A DNA stretch of 64,000 bases from Megalobrama amblycephala (lineage: Eukaryota; Chordata; Actinopteri; Cypriniformes; Xenocyprididae): assembly GCF_018812025.1 (NCBI RefSeq), contig NC_063052.1:22756226-22820225 (forward strand), in the 5' to 3' direction. The notes under the pieces are model-generated. The model was not told the DNA's origin. It did no database searches and saw only the letters and a program-made list of their open reading frames with translations. A program made the position numbers and the translations under genes. Within the stretch, counting starts at the first letter, position 1, and each line of letters starts with the position of its first letter. Positions 32,702 through 44,861 of the stretch are shown here, one piece after another.

Positions 32702-35680
32702 ATTTTTAATTTTTAGAAATCTTTATTTACATTAATTATACACATTAACAAATTTCACATTCTGTTTCATCTTATACTATCACCAAATATTAAAGAATTG
32801 TTTTCAATTTTACAGAGTACTTCTTAACAAGTCCAAATAATTTCAAAATCCAATAGGTTTTTCATACATAAATAAAAAGCAAAATCATGTCTAATTCTTG
32901 TTTTTACAAGTACTTTAAAAGCATTCACCACATTACATTCAGTTCTTTACACACACTTTATAAAAATATTTTCCTCCAGTAAATTTAAAATTTCTGTCCC
33001 TCACATTTTTTGACATTATTAAAGGACAGTTAATATCCACATCTGGCAAATCTGGAGAAATAATCATTTCAGGAAAATTGTCCTCAGCATTTGATCTTTT
33101 CTGTGATGTTGAATAATCATATAAAAGCATCCACTCTTCTTCACATAAAGAGCTTCGACATTTTTTCAACATCTGTCCAACTACTCGTTCAGAACAAAGT
33201 CTTTGAGTCAGTGCAACAATATAACTTAGATTCCGTCCAGCCACTTCCATTAGATCCTTCAATGTTATAATCTGTGCATTCTTCAATTTTTGTTCAATCC
33301 ATGATGGTATCTCGCAAGATAAATTCAGACGAGACCCATTAGTCAATGGTTCTAACAACAACCAATATAGGGTTTTTACATCAATAGACCTTGTTATTTT
33401 CATCAAACACCATGATTTTCGAACACCTTCATAAAAAAAAAGAAATTTCTTCCCAATCTATTTTCTTACAATTTAAATTTAATTGTTAAATTTTATTTAC
33501 TTAATCCGAGCTTCCCAACCAAACTTACAAATTTAAATGCTACATTTGTCCAAGGCAGCTTTTGATACAATAATTTTTTTTGCAATCTCAAAGCTGCTTT
33601 CCTACTTTCAAGATGTATTAAACCTTGTCCTCCCTCCTCTAAGATATAATACACTTTTAGGAAGCCAGTGTAATTTATTCCAAAAAAGAGAAGTTTGAAA
33701 CTTTTCTAACAGGCCCGCTGGAGGTTCTAATACTGCTAAACGATGCCATAACAGGGATGCTACTAAATTATTAATTACAAGGACTCTCCCCCTAAATAAC
33801 ATTTTTGTTAACAGCCAATTCCACCTTGCTAATCTTCCATGTACTTTTTCTAAAACATTTTCCCAATTCTTTTCCACTGTTATCACATCCCCTAAATATT
33901 TAAAACCTCCTTTTGTCCAGAATATTCCACATGGTAAATTTGGTTTTTCAGCTTGCTAATTACCCACTAACAGGGCTTAACTCTTTGACCAATTAATCTT
34001 CGAACACAAAATTTTACCAAAACCTTCAACAATTTTTGTTAATCTATTGACGTCTTCTTGGTCATTAATTAACACTATTACATCAGTGTATGCTGACAAC
34101 TTTACAGACATATTGTAACAAAGTGGGAAACAGGTTCAAATCCAAATGCATGCTTTATTAGTAGAGAGCATAGTCGTACAGACCAGGTCAAAACAGGGGC
34201 AAACAAGAACAGAGAGGAACAGGCAGAATCATAGTCACAGTACAGGCAGTAGTTCGGGGCATGCAGATATCATACACAGTCCAGGTAACAATATACTGTC
34301 CAAAGGTATGCAGCAGAGAATCGTAGACGGGTAACAGGCAAGCAGACAGGTAGACAGGATAACAACGCTCAGAAATGTACACAGGGTGAAACAAGACTTC
34401 GCAATGATGTGTGGTGAATGAGAGTCTTTTATAGTCCAGTTAATGTGCTGCAGCTGGGTGTGGTGATTAGTGATTAGTGCGGAGTGTGTGCAGGTGACTG
34501 GCAGGGAGGATTATGGGAATTGGAGTCCGGGAAGTGACAGGAATCATGACATATATGTATCATATTTGAAACCACACATACTCTCCCTTTTTTTATTTAA
34601 AAAGTTCCAAAGCAATAGAATATAACATTCCAGACATTGAACATCCCTGTCTTATTCCTCTTCCAATTTTAAACGGAGCACTCAAGCCACCATTGATCTT
34701 CAATATGCTTTCAATGTCCTCATAAAGGACTTTTATCATATTTATAAAACTGGGAGGAAAACCAAAAGCTTTAAAAGTATCCCATAAATAACAGTGTTCT
34801 ACCCGGTCGAAAGCTTTTTCCTGGTCTAATGAAATCAGACCACATTTTAATCCAAAAATCCTTGAAACCTCTAGAACATCTCTAATTAATGAAATATTGT
34901 CAAAAATTGACCTGTTGGGTATACAGTATGACTGATCCATATGTATTATCAATTCCATCACTTCTTTTATTCGATTAGCCAAAGTTTTAGATAGGATTTT
35001 ATAATCAGCACAATAATGACACTGGTCTCCAACTTTTGATTTCCTTTAAATCGCCTTTTTTTGGGAGCAGGGTTAAAACTGCCCTCTTACAGCTCTGTGT
35101 CAGCTTTCCTCCATTCAAGCTGTTTTTCAGAACTTCAAGCAAATCATCTCCAAAAAAATCCCAATAGGCCTTATAAAAATCAATAGGAAGACCATCAATT
35201 CCTGGTGCCTTCGCATTTTTTAAACTTTGTAAAGAAGCATACAACTCCTCCTTTGACAATGGTTTCATCAATTCTTCATAAAATTCTTCAGGCACCTGAG
35301 GAAGATTTTTATAAAAATGTTTTGCCAATAAATAATTTTCTTCATGTTCACTTGCATAGAGCTCTTCATAAAAATCAACTGCTCTTCTTCATATATCAGA
35401 CATTTTAGTGATTTTCTTCCCATCATTGGATTTTAAACAATGAATTAAGCGGCTTTGGCCATTTTTTCTTTTCCAGGCCAAAATCTAGACGGGGCATCCA
35501 TTTCAAATATATTCTGAAATCTTGATCTCACCAAAGACCCTTGTGCTCTGACTCCTAATAGATCAGTCAAAATTGCTTTTTTCTTTTTCAAAGATTTAAA
35601 ATAATCTTGATCTCCTGTGGACCCACATAAATTCTGAAGCTCCACAATATCATTATTGTTGTCCACAATATAGTTGTCCA
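32702..35680 (-). pseudogene. LINE-B: 5'-truncated Tx1-like LINE ORF2
   Basis: A minus-strand relative of LINE-A: linker GSLVRSRFQNIFEMDAPS, RT boxes NAKAPGIDGLPIDFYKAYW, AVLTLLPKKGDLKEIKSWRP, ISLDQEKAFDRVEHCYLW and RGIRQGCSMSGMLYSIALE, then C-terminal RGRVLVINNLVASLLWHRL. The catalytic aspartate box reads AYTDV instead of the usual YxDD, so the RT would be dead even without the stops. A solo LTR (34114-34549) splits it between RGIRQGC and the catalytic box. The 3' end at about 32702 carries AATAAA-type sequence. The 5' edge near 35680 sits in L1-like ORF1, as expected for a 5'-truncated insertion. Confidence 0.8.
34114..34549 (-). mobile_element. Solo LTR (about 436 bp)
   Basis: The minus strand carries a TATA box (ACTATAAAAGACTC), a polyadenylation signal (ACTAATAAAGCATGC) and end CTTTGTTACA. 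CATAT flanks it at 34109-34113 and 34550-34554. With a 5-bp duplication the LTR lacks the usual initial TG on the minus strand; with a 3-bp duplication it would have it. Confidence 0.7.
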
Positions 35681-36705
35681 TCTATGTATAATTTGTCCAC
35701 TGTAATGATTGCCTTTTTTCCTTCATTTATTTTCTGTTTACGGATTGGGAAGAGTTGTTTCCGACGTTCGAGAATGTCCTTTGGATATTGCTCATTGAGT
35801 CCATAGTTTGTGCCTTTGAGTTGTCTGCCTTGCCTCTGAACCAGTTCTTTATGTTTATAGCAGTGGTTCCCAACCACATTCCTGGAGGCCCACCAACACA
35901 CATTTTGCATGTCTCCTGAATCAAACACACCTGATTAAGGTTATCAGCTCATTAGTAGTGACTCAAAAATCTAAAATGGGTGTGTCAGACAAAGGAGACA
36001 TGCAAAATGTGCAGCGTTAGTGGGCCTCCAGGAATGTGGTTGGGAACCACTGGTTTATAGTGTTCGAATTTTGCGATTATCGCTCGTGGTCAGTTGTTGT
36101 TGTTTTTGGATCTGATACAGTGAACACGGTGAAAGGTGATGCTCTGTACTGTTTCTGGTGGTAAGTTGTTTTATCATGAAGTCCTTGACTGATTTTTTGG
36201 GGTCGTCTGGAGTTTGTTCCGGGATGCCTGTAAAAACTAAATTGTCCCTCATGCTACGCGATCGCAAGTCCAAAATGTTTTCTTTCATGGTTTTATTTTC
36301 GGCGACAACGGAAGTGAGTTGAATGGTAAGTACGTGAACGGAGTCCTTTAAAAAGTTATTTTCCTTAATGAGAGTGTCCATCTGTTCTTGGCTAAATTCT
36401 AAGCTGTGCCGCAATTCCTGGAATTCTTTGTGTATCAGTGCAATCCTGGTATCAAGTCCGGTGAGTTTATTTTCAATTAAGAGCAAAATGTCGCTCACCT
36501 CAGTGCAGCACGGCGGTTTGGGTGATGTGGATGGTGTTGTACTTGGGTTGACAGGTGAATCGGGATGAGGTCTCTTGGAGTTTGGAGTGGGGTTACCTTT
36601 ACTTTTTTTGTTGTGATCTGGTTTGTCCCTGTTCATGGTGCAGCAGAATGTGTTGTAGTGTGCATCGGTATATTCTTCGAGATGATCCAGGTTGTATAAT
36701 ATCAT
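35660..36705 (-). pseudogene. L1-like ORF1 protein, split by a MITE
   Basis: RNA-binding L1 ORF1 type. The ATG at 36705 or the internal ATG of MNRDKPDHNKKSKGNP opens a Pro/Ser/Lys-rich N-terminus. A coiled-coil-like segment follows (IENKLTGLDTRIALIHKEFQ, LEFSQEQMDTLIKENNF), then the RRM start LRSRSMRDNLVFTGIPE. After the 192-bp MITE the C-terminal domain continues: ELVQRQGRQLKGTNYGLNEQ, DILERRKQLFPIR and TVDKLYIDGQLY. It is truncated there at the LINE-B boundary, and the frame is disturbed near the MITE. Confidence 0.8.
35861..36052. mobile_element. hAT MITE (192 bp) with perfect 8-bp target duplication
   Basis: TIR CAGTGGTTCCCAACCACATT and its inverse (22 bp, perfect); GTTTATAG flanks both sides (35853-35860 and 36053-36060). 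Inserted in L1-like ORF1. Confidence 0.92.
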
Positions 36706-36849
36706 AATCTGGTTTTGAAGCGGAGAAAAAAGACGAAATGAGAGAAATGTGGAAGGGGGAAAAACAAGAGAAAAAAAGTTGTAGGTATTTCAATATTTAG
36801 CTGGAGTTGTTTACAATCTAGCAGACGAGAGCCGCCATCTTAGATCCCG

Positions 36850-37430
36850 CACTGGGTCTCGTGAGGTCTCGCGTTACTCAGCCATGCCCGTTCGAGCATT
36901 AAGCGAGCATTTGGCCATAGGATTTCAGATCTATCTCCTTCAGCGACAACAACGCTTTTCTTCGCTGAACAATGAGACTGAACGCCTTCGCCTTCTCTCG
37001 CCTGCTCGCGTGGATTATGCTCGCTTCTTGCCGTTGAAGAGGCAACGCAGCGGACCAGCTGAGTCTCGAGACCGCCTGCAGTGCCAGCGCCCTCGCAGAC
37101 TGCCCGCTCTTGAGCTTCGCCGCTTCTGGTTTATCAGCGCTTCCCCTGCCGCCATCCGGCGAGCGATTTAAAGAGCTATTTCCAGCGGTTTTAACCGCCT
37201 AAAAGAGCACTTTCTCCGCCGTTTTCACGGCGATTGCAGCGTTGTTACAAATGTCATGCCACTATGTGGTTGTGGATCTAGTGTCTCAGTGTCTGCTCTG
37301 CTCTGCTCTGGCGGATCATCGCTCTCTAGCAGCTGTTCACAACACCGCTCACGAGCCGCCTTCAGCATCTGAGAGCACCCGTTTCAGCTCATCCCCTGCC
37401 GTCTTCCGTCAGGTGAGTATACAGAGCTTA
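36850..37430 (+). other. Probable DIRS-B leader and gag start
   Basis: GC-rich plus-strand sequence after the L1-like 5' end. At 37251 an ATG opens MSCHYVVVDLVSQCLLCSA, weakly like the Cys-rich DIRS gag head. It ends in CTTCCGTCAG-GTGAG, a donor-like junction that recurs in the repeat array downstream. The left ITR expected for DIRS-B is not found. Assignment is by position upstream of the DIRS-B RT. Confidence 0.3.
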
Positions 37431-38345
37431 TTTTTGTAAATGTTGTTGTATTATATCAAGAAAATGCAATTACCCTGCCTCCTTGTTAAGGTTTTGGATG
37501 TCTGTTGCTACACATTTGGCCAATGTATTAAATATTAGGCATTGCTTACAATATTATTGTTATTTATATTTGTTTGTTTCTAAGAAATGCATTATACTGA
37601 ATGGCCAGAGATGTACAGTTATTGTTAGATATGTGTGTGTGGCTGTTTACGAGAAGGTGGAGCAGAACTGGACTGCAACACATAGAAGTGTGTGCGGTTC
37701 TATGTGTGTGTGCTCAAGGACATGGAGAACTGTGGTTCTACTCCAAGAACCTTATAAGGACATCAGCCATCTTGGCTGAGTTTACTTTAGTTCAAGGACA
37801 CAAAAGCCAGACAGCTTGCACCTGCGAGGCCTTGAGAAGTGTCTGGAAACTTTGGGAAAGTTACAACATACGTCAATCAAGAAGATAACGTAACATCTGT
37901 GATAAACAACACGAGTATAAAAGACTGATGAGCTGATTGCCTCTTTGGATACTGATACGTCAGTACCCCCGATGCCTAGAAGCCCAGAGCTGAGGACAAG
38001 AAACCCCAAGCTGAAGATGGGAAGCCCAGAGCTGACTACACCTTTGACTCAAGAGTGATTACTGTATTTTATACTTTAATTAAGTTTTATTTGCCTTTAC
38101 ATTTTTGTTTATTATAAAAGAAAAGTAACCAATTAAAAGAAATTTAATTGATTACAAAAGCTGCCTACCTTAGCTTGATTTATAGTGTTTTAAGACTTTG
38201 AACAAGAACGTACCACAGAGGAGTCTTCTGACCAAATTGTAAGTAATTTAAAATGCTTATAATTTAGGCCAGACTTGACTTACTTTACCTAACCTGAGAA
38301 TAATAAATAATAAGGTTAAAAGGTGTTAAGATCAAAATTCACACC
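37431..38345 (+). other. Unassigned segment with LTR-like signals
   Basis: No gene. TATAAAAG at 37916-37923 and a 26-base unit repeated nearby (AGAAGCCCAGAGCTGA, GGAAGCCCAGAGCTGA) suggest a solo LTR, but I could not find matching ends. Confidence 0.3.
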
Positions 38346-38349
38346 GCAA

Positions 38350-40300
38350 AACAATGTATTCTCGCTGGCATTTGTTTCAAAATGCCGTGCCTCTGAACAC
38401 GTCATTTGCCGGGTCCGCCCCCATAAACCGCGTTTGTCGAGGACGAGTGCTCTCAATACGTGAGCGCGCGAGAGCGAGCTTATTCTGACTCTCAGCTGAA
38501 TATGAGAGCGTTCTCACAATGAGGGCGCAAGAGCTAATTTTATTGGCATTTGTTTTAAAATGCCAAGCCTCTCAGCGCATCGCTTGCTGGCCCCACCCCT
38601 GCAAGCCGTGTTCATTGAGGACGTATGCGCTCACTGAAAGAGCGAGTTCAATGCTCACTTATGCTCAGTTGAACATGATATATGCTCTCTGTTTAATATG
38701 CTGGATCTCTGTGCACATTGCTTGTTGGTACCACCCCCGCAAGCCGCATTCATTGAGGAAGAGTGGTCTCACTTCTGACACCGCTCAGCTGAATATGACA
38801 TGACTCTCTCCCCTGACTCAGGTGGGACTCATGATGTTTATTCAATCTGAAGGAGCATATTTCTGCTGTGTTTGCTGAGTTTCTCAGCGCATCGCTTGCC
38901 AGTTTCACCCCGCAAGCCTTGTTCATTGAGAATGAACGTTCTCACTATGAGGGTACAAGAGCATATTTTTTCGGCGTTTGTTTTAAAATGCAGAGTCTCT
39001 CCCCTGCAAGCCGCATTCATTGAGGACGAATGGACTCACCGAAAGAGCAAGCTCAATGCTCATTTATGCTCAGCTGGACATGACATATGCTCTCTAATGT
39101 TTATTATGCTGGATCTCTGTGCGCATCGCTTGCTGGTCCCACCCCCGCAAGCCGTGTTCATTGAGGAAGAGCAGTCTCACTTCTGACACAGCTCAGCTGA
39201 ATATGGCATGACGCTCTCCCCTGACTCAGGTGGTACTCATGATACATATTCGATTTGAAAGAGCACATTTCTGCTGTGTTTGAGTTTCTCAGCATGTCGC
39301 TTGCCGGTTTCACCCCCACAAGCGCGTTCATTGAAAATGAGCATTCTTGCAAAGAGGGCATGAGAGCATATTTTTCTGCCGTTTGTTTTAAAGGGCCGAG
39401 CCTTTCAGCGCGTCGCTTGCTGGTCCCGCACGTTCATTAAGAATGAACGCTCTCACTGAGAGAGCGAGCTCAGTGTTCATTTATGCTCAGCTGAACATTA
39501 CATATGCTCTCTGTTTGTTATTATGCTGCACCTCTGTGCATGTCGCTTGCTGGCTCCGCCCCCGCAAGCCACGTTCATTGAGGAAGAGCGATCTTACTTC
39601 TGACACCGCTCAGCTGAGTATGACATGATGCCCTCCCCAGACTCAGGTGAGACTCATGATATATATTAATTTGTAAGAGCATACTTCTGTGTTGTTTGCC
39701 GAGTTTCTAAGCGTGTCACTTGCTGGTTTAGCCCCGCAAGCCGCGTTTATTGAGAGCGAACGCTCTCACTATGAGGGCATGAGAGCATATCTCTTCAGCG
39801 TTTGTTGTGAAATGCGGAGTCTCCTAGTGCGTCGCTTGCCGGTCCCATCCCTGCAAGCCGCGTTCATTAAGGATGAACGCTCTCACTGAGAGAGCGAGCT
39901 CAATGCTCATTTATGCTCAACTGAACATGATATATGCTTTGTAATGTTTGTGATTATGCTAGACCTCCGTGCGTGTCGCTCGCTGGCTCTGCCCCCGCAA
40001 GTCGCGTTCATTGAGGGCTTGACTCACCTTGCTGCGTTCATGGAATTCTTTTTCAAGAAAGTGGCTCCTTCCCTTGTTTTCCTCTGTTTATCCCACTCTA
40101 CTGAGATGGAAAACAAAAGGTTATAGGGCCAAGTGAACAGGAGTAAGTGAGCACTTCTGGTCTGTTTCCACATGTCTGTCTTTTCCTGCACCAAGGTATT
40201 TTTCAGTATTACCACACTGACAGTGCTCAGCCAGAATGCTCCACTGACAGCTCTTTGCCATGACTAGCTCCCCTATAGCTATCAGGTGAGACTCATGAAA
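38350..40300 (+). repeat. Higher-order tandem repeat, about 410-bp unit of three sub-units
   Basis: The core CGCAAGCCGCGTTCATTGAG or variants recurs at about 38604, 38740, 38912, 39005, 39148, 39318, 39430, 39563, 39735, 39852, 39998 and 40380. Spacings cycle roughly 136, 172 and 93-117, giving a 401-417 bp period. Each unit ends ACTCAG-GTGRGACTCATGAT (38816, 39224, 39641; also 40282). Short peptides such as PPQAVFIEEEQSH repeat with it, but stops interrupt every frame. It sits between the probable DIRS-B leader and RT. Confidence 0.75.
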
Positions 40301-40439
40301 TATATATTTCTTCTAATAATATTGTTTCATTGTTTGTGGTACATGCTGAATTCCAAGTGCGTTGCTTGCTGGCACCGCCCCGCAAGCCGCCTCTATGGAA
40401 GATGGACGCTCTCTCACGGGCTGTCATTAGCTCCGTGCA

Positions 40440-40931
40440 CTTTAATGAAGTGTACGGACATGACTCTTTCCCCTCTGAGGCAGATGGGAATCCGTGTTTC
40501 GAATTACCTCGACGACTGGCTCATATTGGCCCAGTCTTAGGACGAGCTAGCATACCACAGATCCATGCTCCTCAGCCACTTGGTGTGCCTGGGACTCAGG
40601 GTCAATTTCGCCAAGAGCTCACTGCTCCCCAGCCAATGTATATTTTTCCTGGGAGCTGTTTTCGACTCAGCCTAAATGAGGGCGACAGTCTCGCCAGAGC
40701 CTGCTCTGGCCATTCAGCAGCTCGTGGCTTCTATCAGGACCAGAGCTCATTTCCTCTGAAGCTTTTCCAGAGGATGCTAGGGCTGATGGCTTCCGCCTCC
40801 CCAGTTCTACAGCTTGGCCCCCTACGAATGCTGCCTCTGCAGCACTGGCTAAACCTTCGGGTCCCACCTCACGCTTGGCGGCACAGCCGTTTTCATGTCA
40901 GGGTGAATTAGGCCTGTTTAATACTCTGGAG
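40440..40931 (+). pseudogene. DIRS-B reverse transcriptase, C-terminal fragment
   Basis: Catalytic box NYLDDWLILAQS (about 40498-40540), followed in shifted frames by LGLRVNFAKSS-like sequence. FQRMLGLMASASPVLQLGPL and MLPLQHWLNLRVPPHAWR then correspond to DIRS-A FQRLLGHMASAAAVTPLGLL and MRPLQHWLRGRVPRWAW. N-terminal RT boxes are missing. It is cut by the R1 element at TTAA (40928-40931). A second DIRS lineage, clearly diverged from DIRS-A. Confidence 0.75.
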
Positions 40932-41814
40932 TCTGAGGTATCACCAGCGATACCACCTTAGGTTTTTTTCTTACCAGTGTGAAAGAGACTCAAAATACTC
41001 CGTCAATGTTTCACATACAATTAAGAGTTATACACCATTTTAATCTGTTGAATATCTTTTTTTATTTGTGTACACTCAGAGTAAAAACAAAATGTTGTGC
41101 TTTTTGTAAAATAAAGAAAAATAACATGATGCGTGATCTCTCGTCTCCCTCTGACAAAGTCCAATCTGATAGTTCTCAGAAAATGAACTGTAACTTAGTG
41201 AATACTAATGACACAAAAATGAGACTTATGTCTAAAGAAACGTTGAAATGTCAGGTTTTAAATCGTGTAAGTCAAATCAAAAAAAATATTTTCTCTTTAT
41301 ATAATCTGTATGAAAAAAGAGCTATGTCAGAAATCCGTGATTCAGCTTATTATCCACTAATGTGGCCACGCCCATGGAGCAGCGCTATTTAGATGCAAAT
41401 TCTGAGGCAATACATGTATACATTGTCACAAACGTGTATTTATTGTCTTCAAAAGTGTTTTGCATAGCCATAGTTAGCGATCTCTGGAAGTCTCTGTTAG
41501 TTCGGTTAGTTCCTGGATCTTTAGGAGGCATTTGTGGACTAAAGGTGTACAGAGCGCCCTCCGGCTGCAAGTATGAATTGAAAACACAGTATCCAGCGCT
41601 CATAGTAATGACAATAAATATTGAATAAATATTAATCCTCTGTATAGAAAATTGACATAAACATATGAGAATCCATCAATATTTCTCCAAATGTGCATGC
41701 TTTTAAGCTAAAAGGCTTTATGAAATGCCATAGAGGTAACATAATTGTTCAGACACTTTGCATCACAGAAATACATTATATTTTAAAGTATATAATAGAA
41801 TACCATTATTTTAA

Positions 41815-44309
41815 AGGTGCCGTAGAACGTGTTTTCAAAAGATGTAATATAAGTCTAAGGTGTCCCCTGAATGTGTCTGTGAAGTTTCAGCTCAAAATAC
41901 CCCATAGATTTTTTTTATTAATTTTTTTAACTGCCTATTTTGGGGCATAATTAAATATGCGCCGATTCAGGCTGCGGCCCCTTTAAATTCTCGTGCTCCC
42001 CACCCCTCGAGCTCGTGACTGCCTTAACACTCTGAGGTCTGACGGTATCGCCGGCGATACCACCGTGGTTTTTTTCTTATCAGTGTGAAAGAGACTCAAA
42101 ATACTCCGTCAATGTTGCACATACAATTAAGAGTTATACACCATTTTAATCTGTGGAATATCTTCTTTTATTTGTGTACACTCAGAGTAAAAACAAAATG
42201 TTGTGCTTTTTGTAAAATAAAGAAAACTAACATGATGCGTGATCTCTCGTCTCCCTCTGAACGAACTCCAATCTGATAGTTCTCAGAAAATGAACTGTAA
42301 CTTAGTGAATACTAATGACAAAAAAATTACACTTATGTCTAAAAAAACGTTAAGATGTCAGGTTTTAAATCATGTAAGTCAAATCGAAAACAAAACTTCT
42401 GTGTTTATGTAATCTGTATGAAAAGAGAGCCATGTTAGAAATCCGTGATTCAGCTTATTATCCGCTAATGCGGCCACGCCCACGGAGCCAGCGCTATTCA
42501 GACGCAAATTCTGAGGCAATATATGCATTCATCGTCTCAATCGTGTATTTATTGTCTTGAAAAGTGTTTATTTGGATGTTAAAGCAATGGTTAGCGATCT
42601 CTAGAATGCATGCAGTTAGTTCCTGTTTTCTTTTCTTCTATAGATGAAGTTTAGATGAGTTTTTGTTTCTTTAGCGCCCTCGGGCTGCAGTATGAATGGG
42701 AAACTCCATTCATGGAATAGCCTCTTCTTCTTTTAGATGAATTTGTGGACTAAAATGCACAGAGAGCGCCCTCCGACTTCAAGGATGAATTGAAAACACC
42801 AGCGCTCATAGTAATGACAATGAATATCAAATTAATATAACTCCTCTGTATAGAAAATTGACATAAGCATATGAGAATCCAATATTTCTCCAAATGTGCA
42901 TGCTTTTAAACTAAAAGCCTATATTCAGACTCTTTGCATCACAGAAATACGTTATATTTTAAAGTATAATATAAAACCATTACTTTATATTGTAATAATA
43001 TTTTTCTGTATGTTTCATATATCATGATGAGCTTGAGACATCACAGAAGGTTTTTTTCACAGCCTACCTGACTGAAATGCCTCATTAATATGCAAGTCAT
43101 TTCAGCTCATTACTATCCAATTCTTTTGTCTTCTCAGGTGAGAATGGCCCATTTTCAGTGGTGATTCACGCCTCCTCGCATACTGTGTTTCTTGGCAAAA
43201 AGTGTCTTACAAAAACTAAATCAATATATTGTTTTATATGAAGGAGTAAGCAGCATAATTTTTACATAATTTTGAAGCAAAAACTCTAGTTCACAACCTC
43301 CAATACCCTAAAGTCTTGTGAACACAGATTTACTATACTTTTTTTGGCCTTATTTCAGTGACTTAAGTTTTTTGTTTTTTCAATAACCACGCAATGTTAT
43401 TCCTTCAAAAACACAAACATGTACATACATGTTCCTCACATATTATTGTAGCCTAGTTTGTGCTGAATACAGTGTAATGACACTTTTTCCATTAATATTT
43501 TTATGAACAACTGAAAAAAGCACAAATGTCAGAGCATGTCAAAACTTCTCCAAGCCCCAAATCAGCCTCAGACTCCAGAGGGTTAAACAGCATAAACAAA
43601 GTTCACACAACTAATATAACCCTCAAAATGGATCTTTACAAACTGTTCGTCATGCAACATGTCTAATCGTGTAAGTATGGTATTTATTTGGATGTTTACA
43701 TTTGATTCTGAATGAGTTTGATGGTGCTCCGTGGCTAAAGCTAACATTACACACTGTTGGAGAGATTTATAAAGAATGAAGTTGTGTTTATGAATTATAC
43801 AGACTGCAAGTGTTTAAAAAATGAAAATAACGACAGTCTTGTCTCTGTGAATACAGTAAGAAATGATGGTAACTTTAACCACATTTAACAGTACATTAGC
43901 AACATGCTAACGAAACATTTAGAAAGACAATTTACAAATATCACTAAAAATATCATGGATCATGTCAATTATTATTGGTCCATCTGCCATTTTTCGCTAT
44001 TGTCCTTGCTTGATTACCTAGTCTGATGATTCTGCTGTGCACATCCAGACATCCTGCCCTTGTGTAATGCCTTGAACATGATCTGGCATATGTAAATATT
44101 GGGGGCGTGCATATTAATGATCCCGACTGTTACGTAACAGTCAGTGTTATGTTGAGATTCGCCTTTTCTTCGGAGGTCTTTTAAACAAAAGAGATTTATA
44201 TAAGGAGGAAACAATGGCGTTTGAGACTCACTGTATGTCATTTCCATGTACTGAACTCTTGTTATTCAACTATGCCAAGGTAAATTCAATTTTTAATTTT
44301 AGGGCACCT
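41815..44309. mobile_element. R2 element inside R1, split by a second R1
   Basis: Left AGGTGCCGTAGAACG after TTAA (41811-41814), right GGGCACCT. The right flank AAAA has decayed from TTAA. It is related in reverse orientation to the R2 at 46016-46967. No coding. Confidence 0.75.
42028..43582. mobile_element. R1 element (inner copy), 1.56 kb
   Basis: Left CACTCTGAGGTCTGACGG, right CAGACTCCAGAGGG, with perfect TTAA at 42024-42027 and 43583-43586. The empty site (GCC-TTAA-ACAG) can be read in the R2 copy at 46016-46967. Same family as the outer element and as 56230-57538. Confidence 0.85.
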
Positions 44310-44861
44310 AAAATTATAATATTTCACAGTATTGCTTTTTTTTCTGAATGTTTGATATACACCATGATGAGGGTTTTTTCACAGCCTACCTGACTGAAAG
44401 GCCTCATTAATATGCAGGTCATTACAGCTCATTATGATTCACGCCTCCACGCGTACTGTGTTTCTTGACAAAAAGTGTCTTACAAAATTTAAATCTCTCT
44501 ATTGTTTTATATGAACGAGTAGGCAGGATAATTTTTACATCATGTTGAAGCAAAAACTCTAGTCTACAATCTCCAATACCCAGAAGTCTTGTGAACAAAT
44601 ATATAATATTATTTTTTGGCCTTATTTCAGTGACTTAAGTTTTTTGTTTTTTTCAATAACCACGCATAAACGTTATTCCTTCAAAAATACAAACATGTAC
44701 ATACATGTTTCTCACATATTAGGTAGCCTAGTTTGTGCTGAATACAGTGTAATGGCACTTTTTCAATTAATATGTTTATAAACAACTGAAAAAAGCACAA
44801 ATGTCAGGGCATGTCAAAACTTCTCCAGGCCTCAAATCAGCCTTAGACTCCAGAGGGTTAA

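Larger units (their letters stand above)
26961..36845 (-). mobile_element. L1-like LINE, near full length but broken and nested
   Basis: The 3' end near 26961 has AATAAA-type sequence (ATAAATAAAACAC on the minus strand). The 5' end near 36845 reads AAGATGGCGGCTCTCG. The order of ORF1 (36705-35660), endonuclease (about 32200-31650), RT (about 31200-30240) and C-terminus (28595-26961) is collinear. Inserts: hAT MITEs (35861-36052, 32445-32638), LINE-B (about 32702-35680), a Harbinger-like element (28598-30228) and an LTR fragment (28251-28346). Confidence 0.75.
40932..44857. mobile_element. R1 element (outer copy), TTAA-flanked, split by R2
   Basis: Left TACTCTGGAGTCTGAGG, right CCTTAGACTCCAGAGGG; TTAA at 40928-40931 and 44858-44861. 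Removing it rejoins DIRS-B RT-RNaseH coding sequence at TGT-TTA-ACA. About 1.43 kb of its own sequence remains around the R2 insert. No transposase. The TTAA duplication suggests piggyBac or Kolobok mobilisation. Confidence 0.8.

Noticed and set aside
38350..40300. CRISPR-like or snoRNA array
   Set aside because: Vertebrate context, diverged units without uniform spacers, and no consistent C/D or H/ACA boxes.
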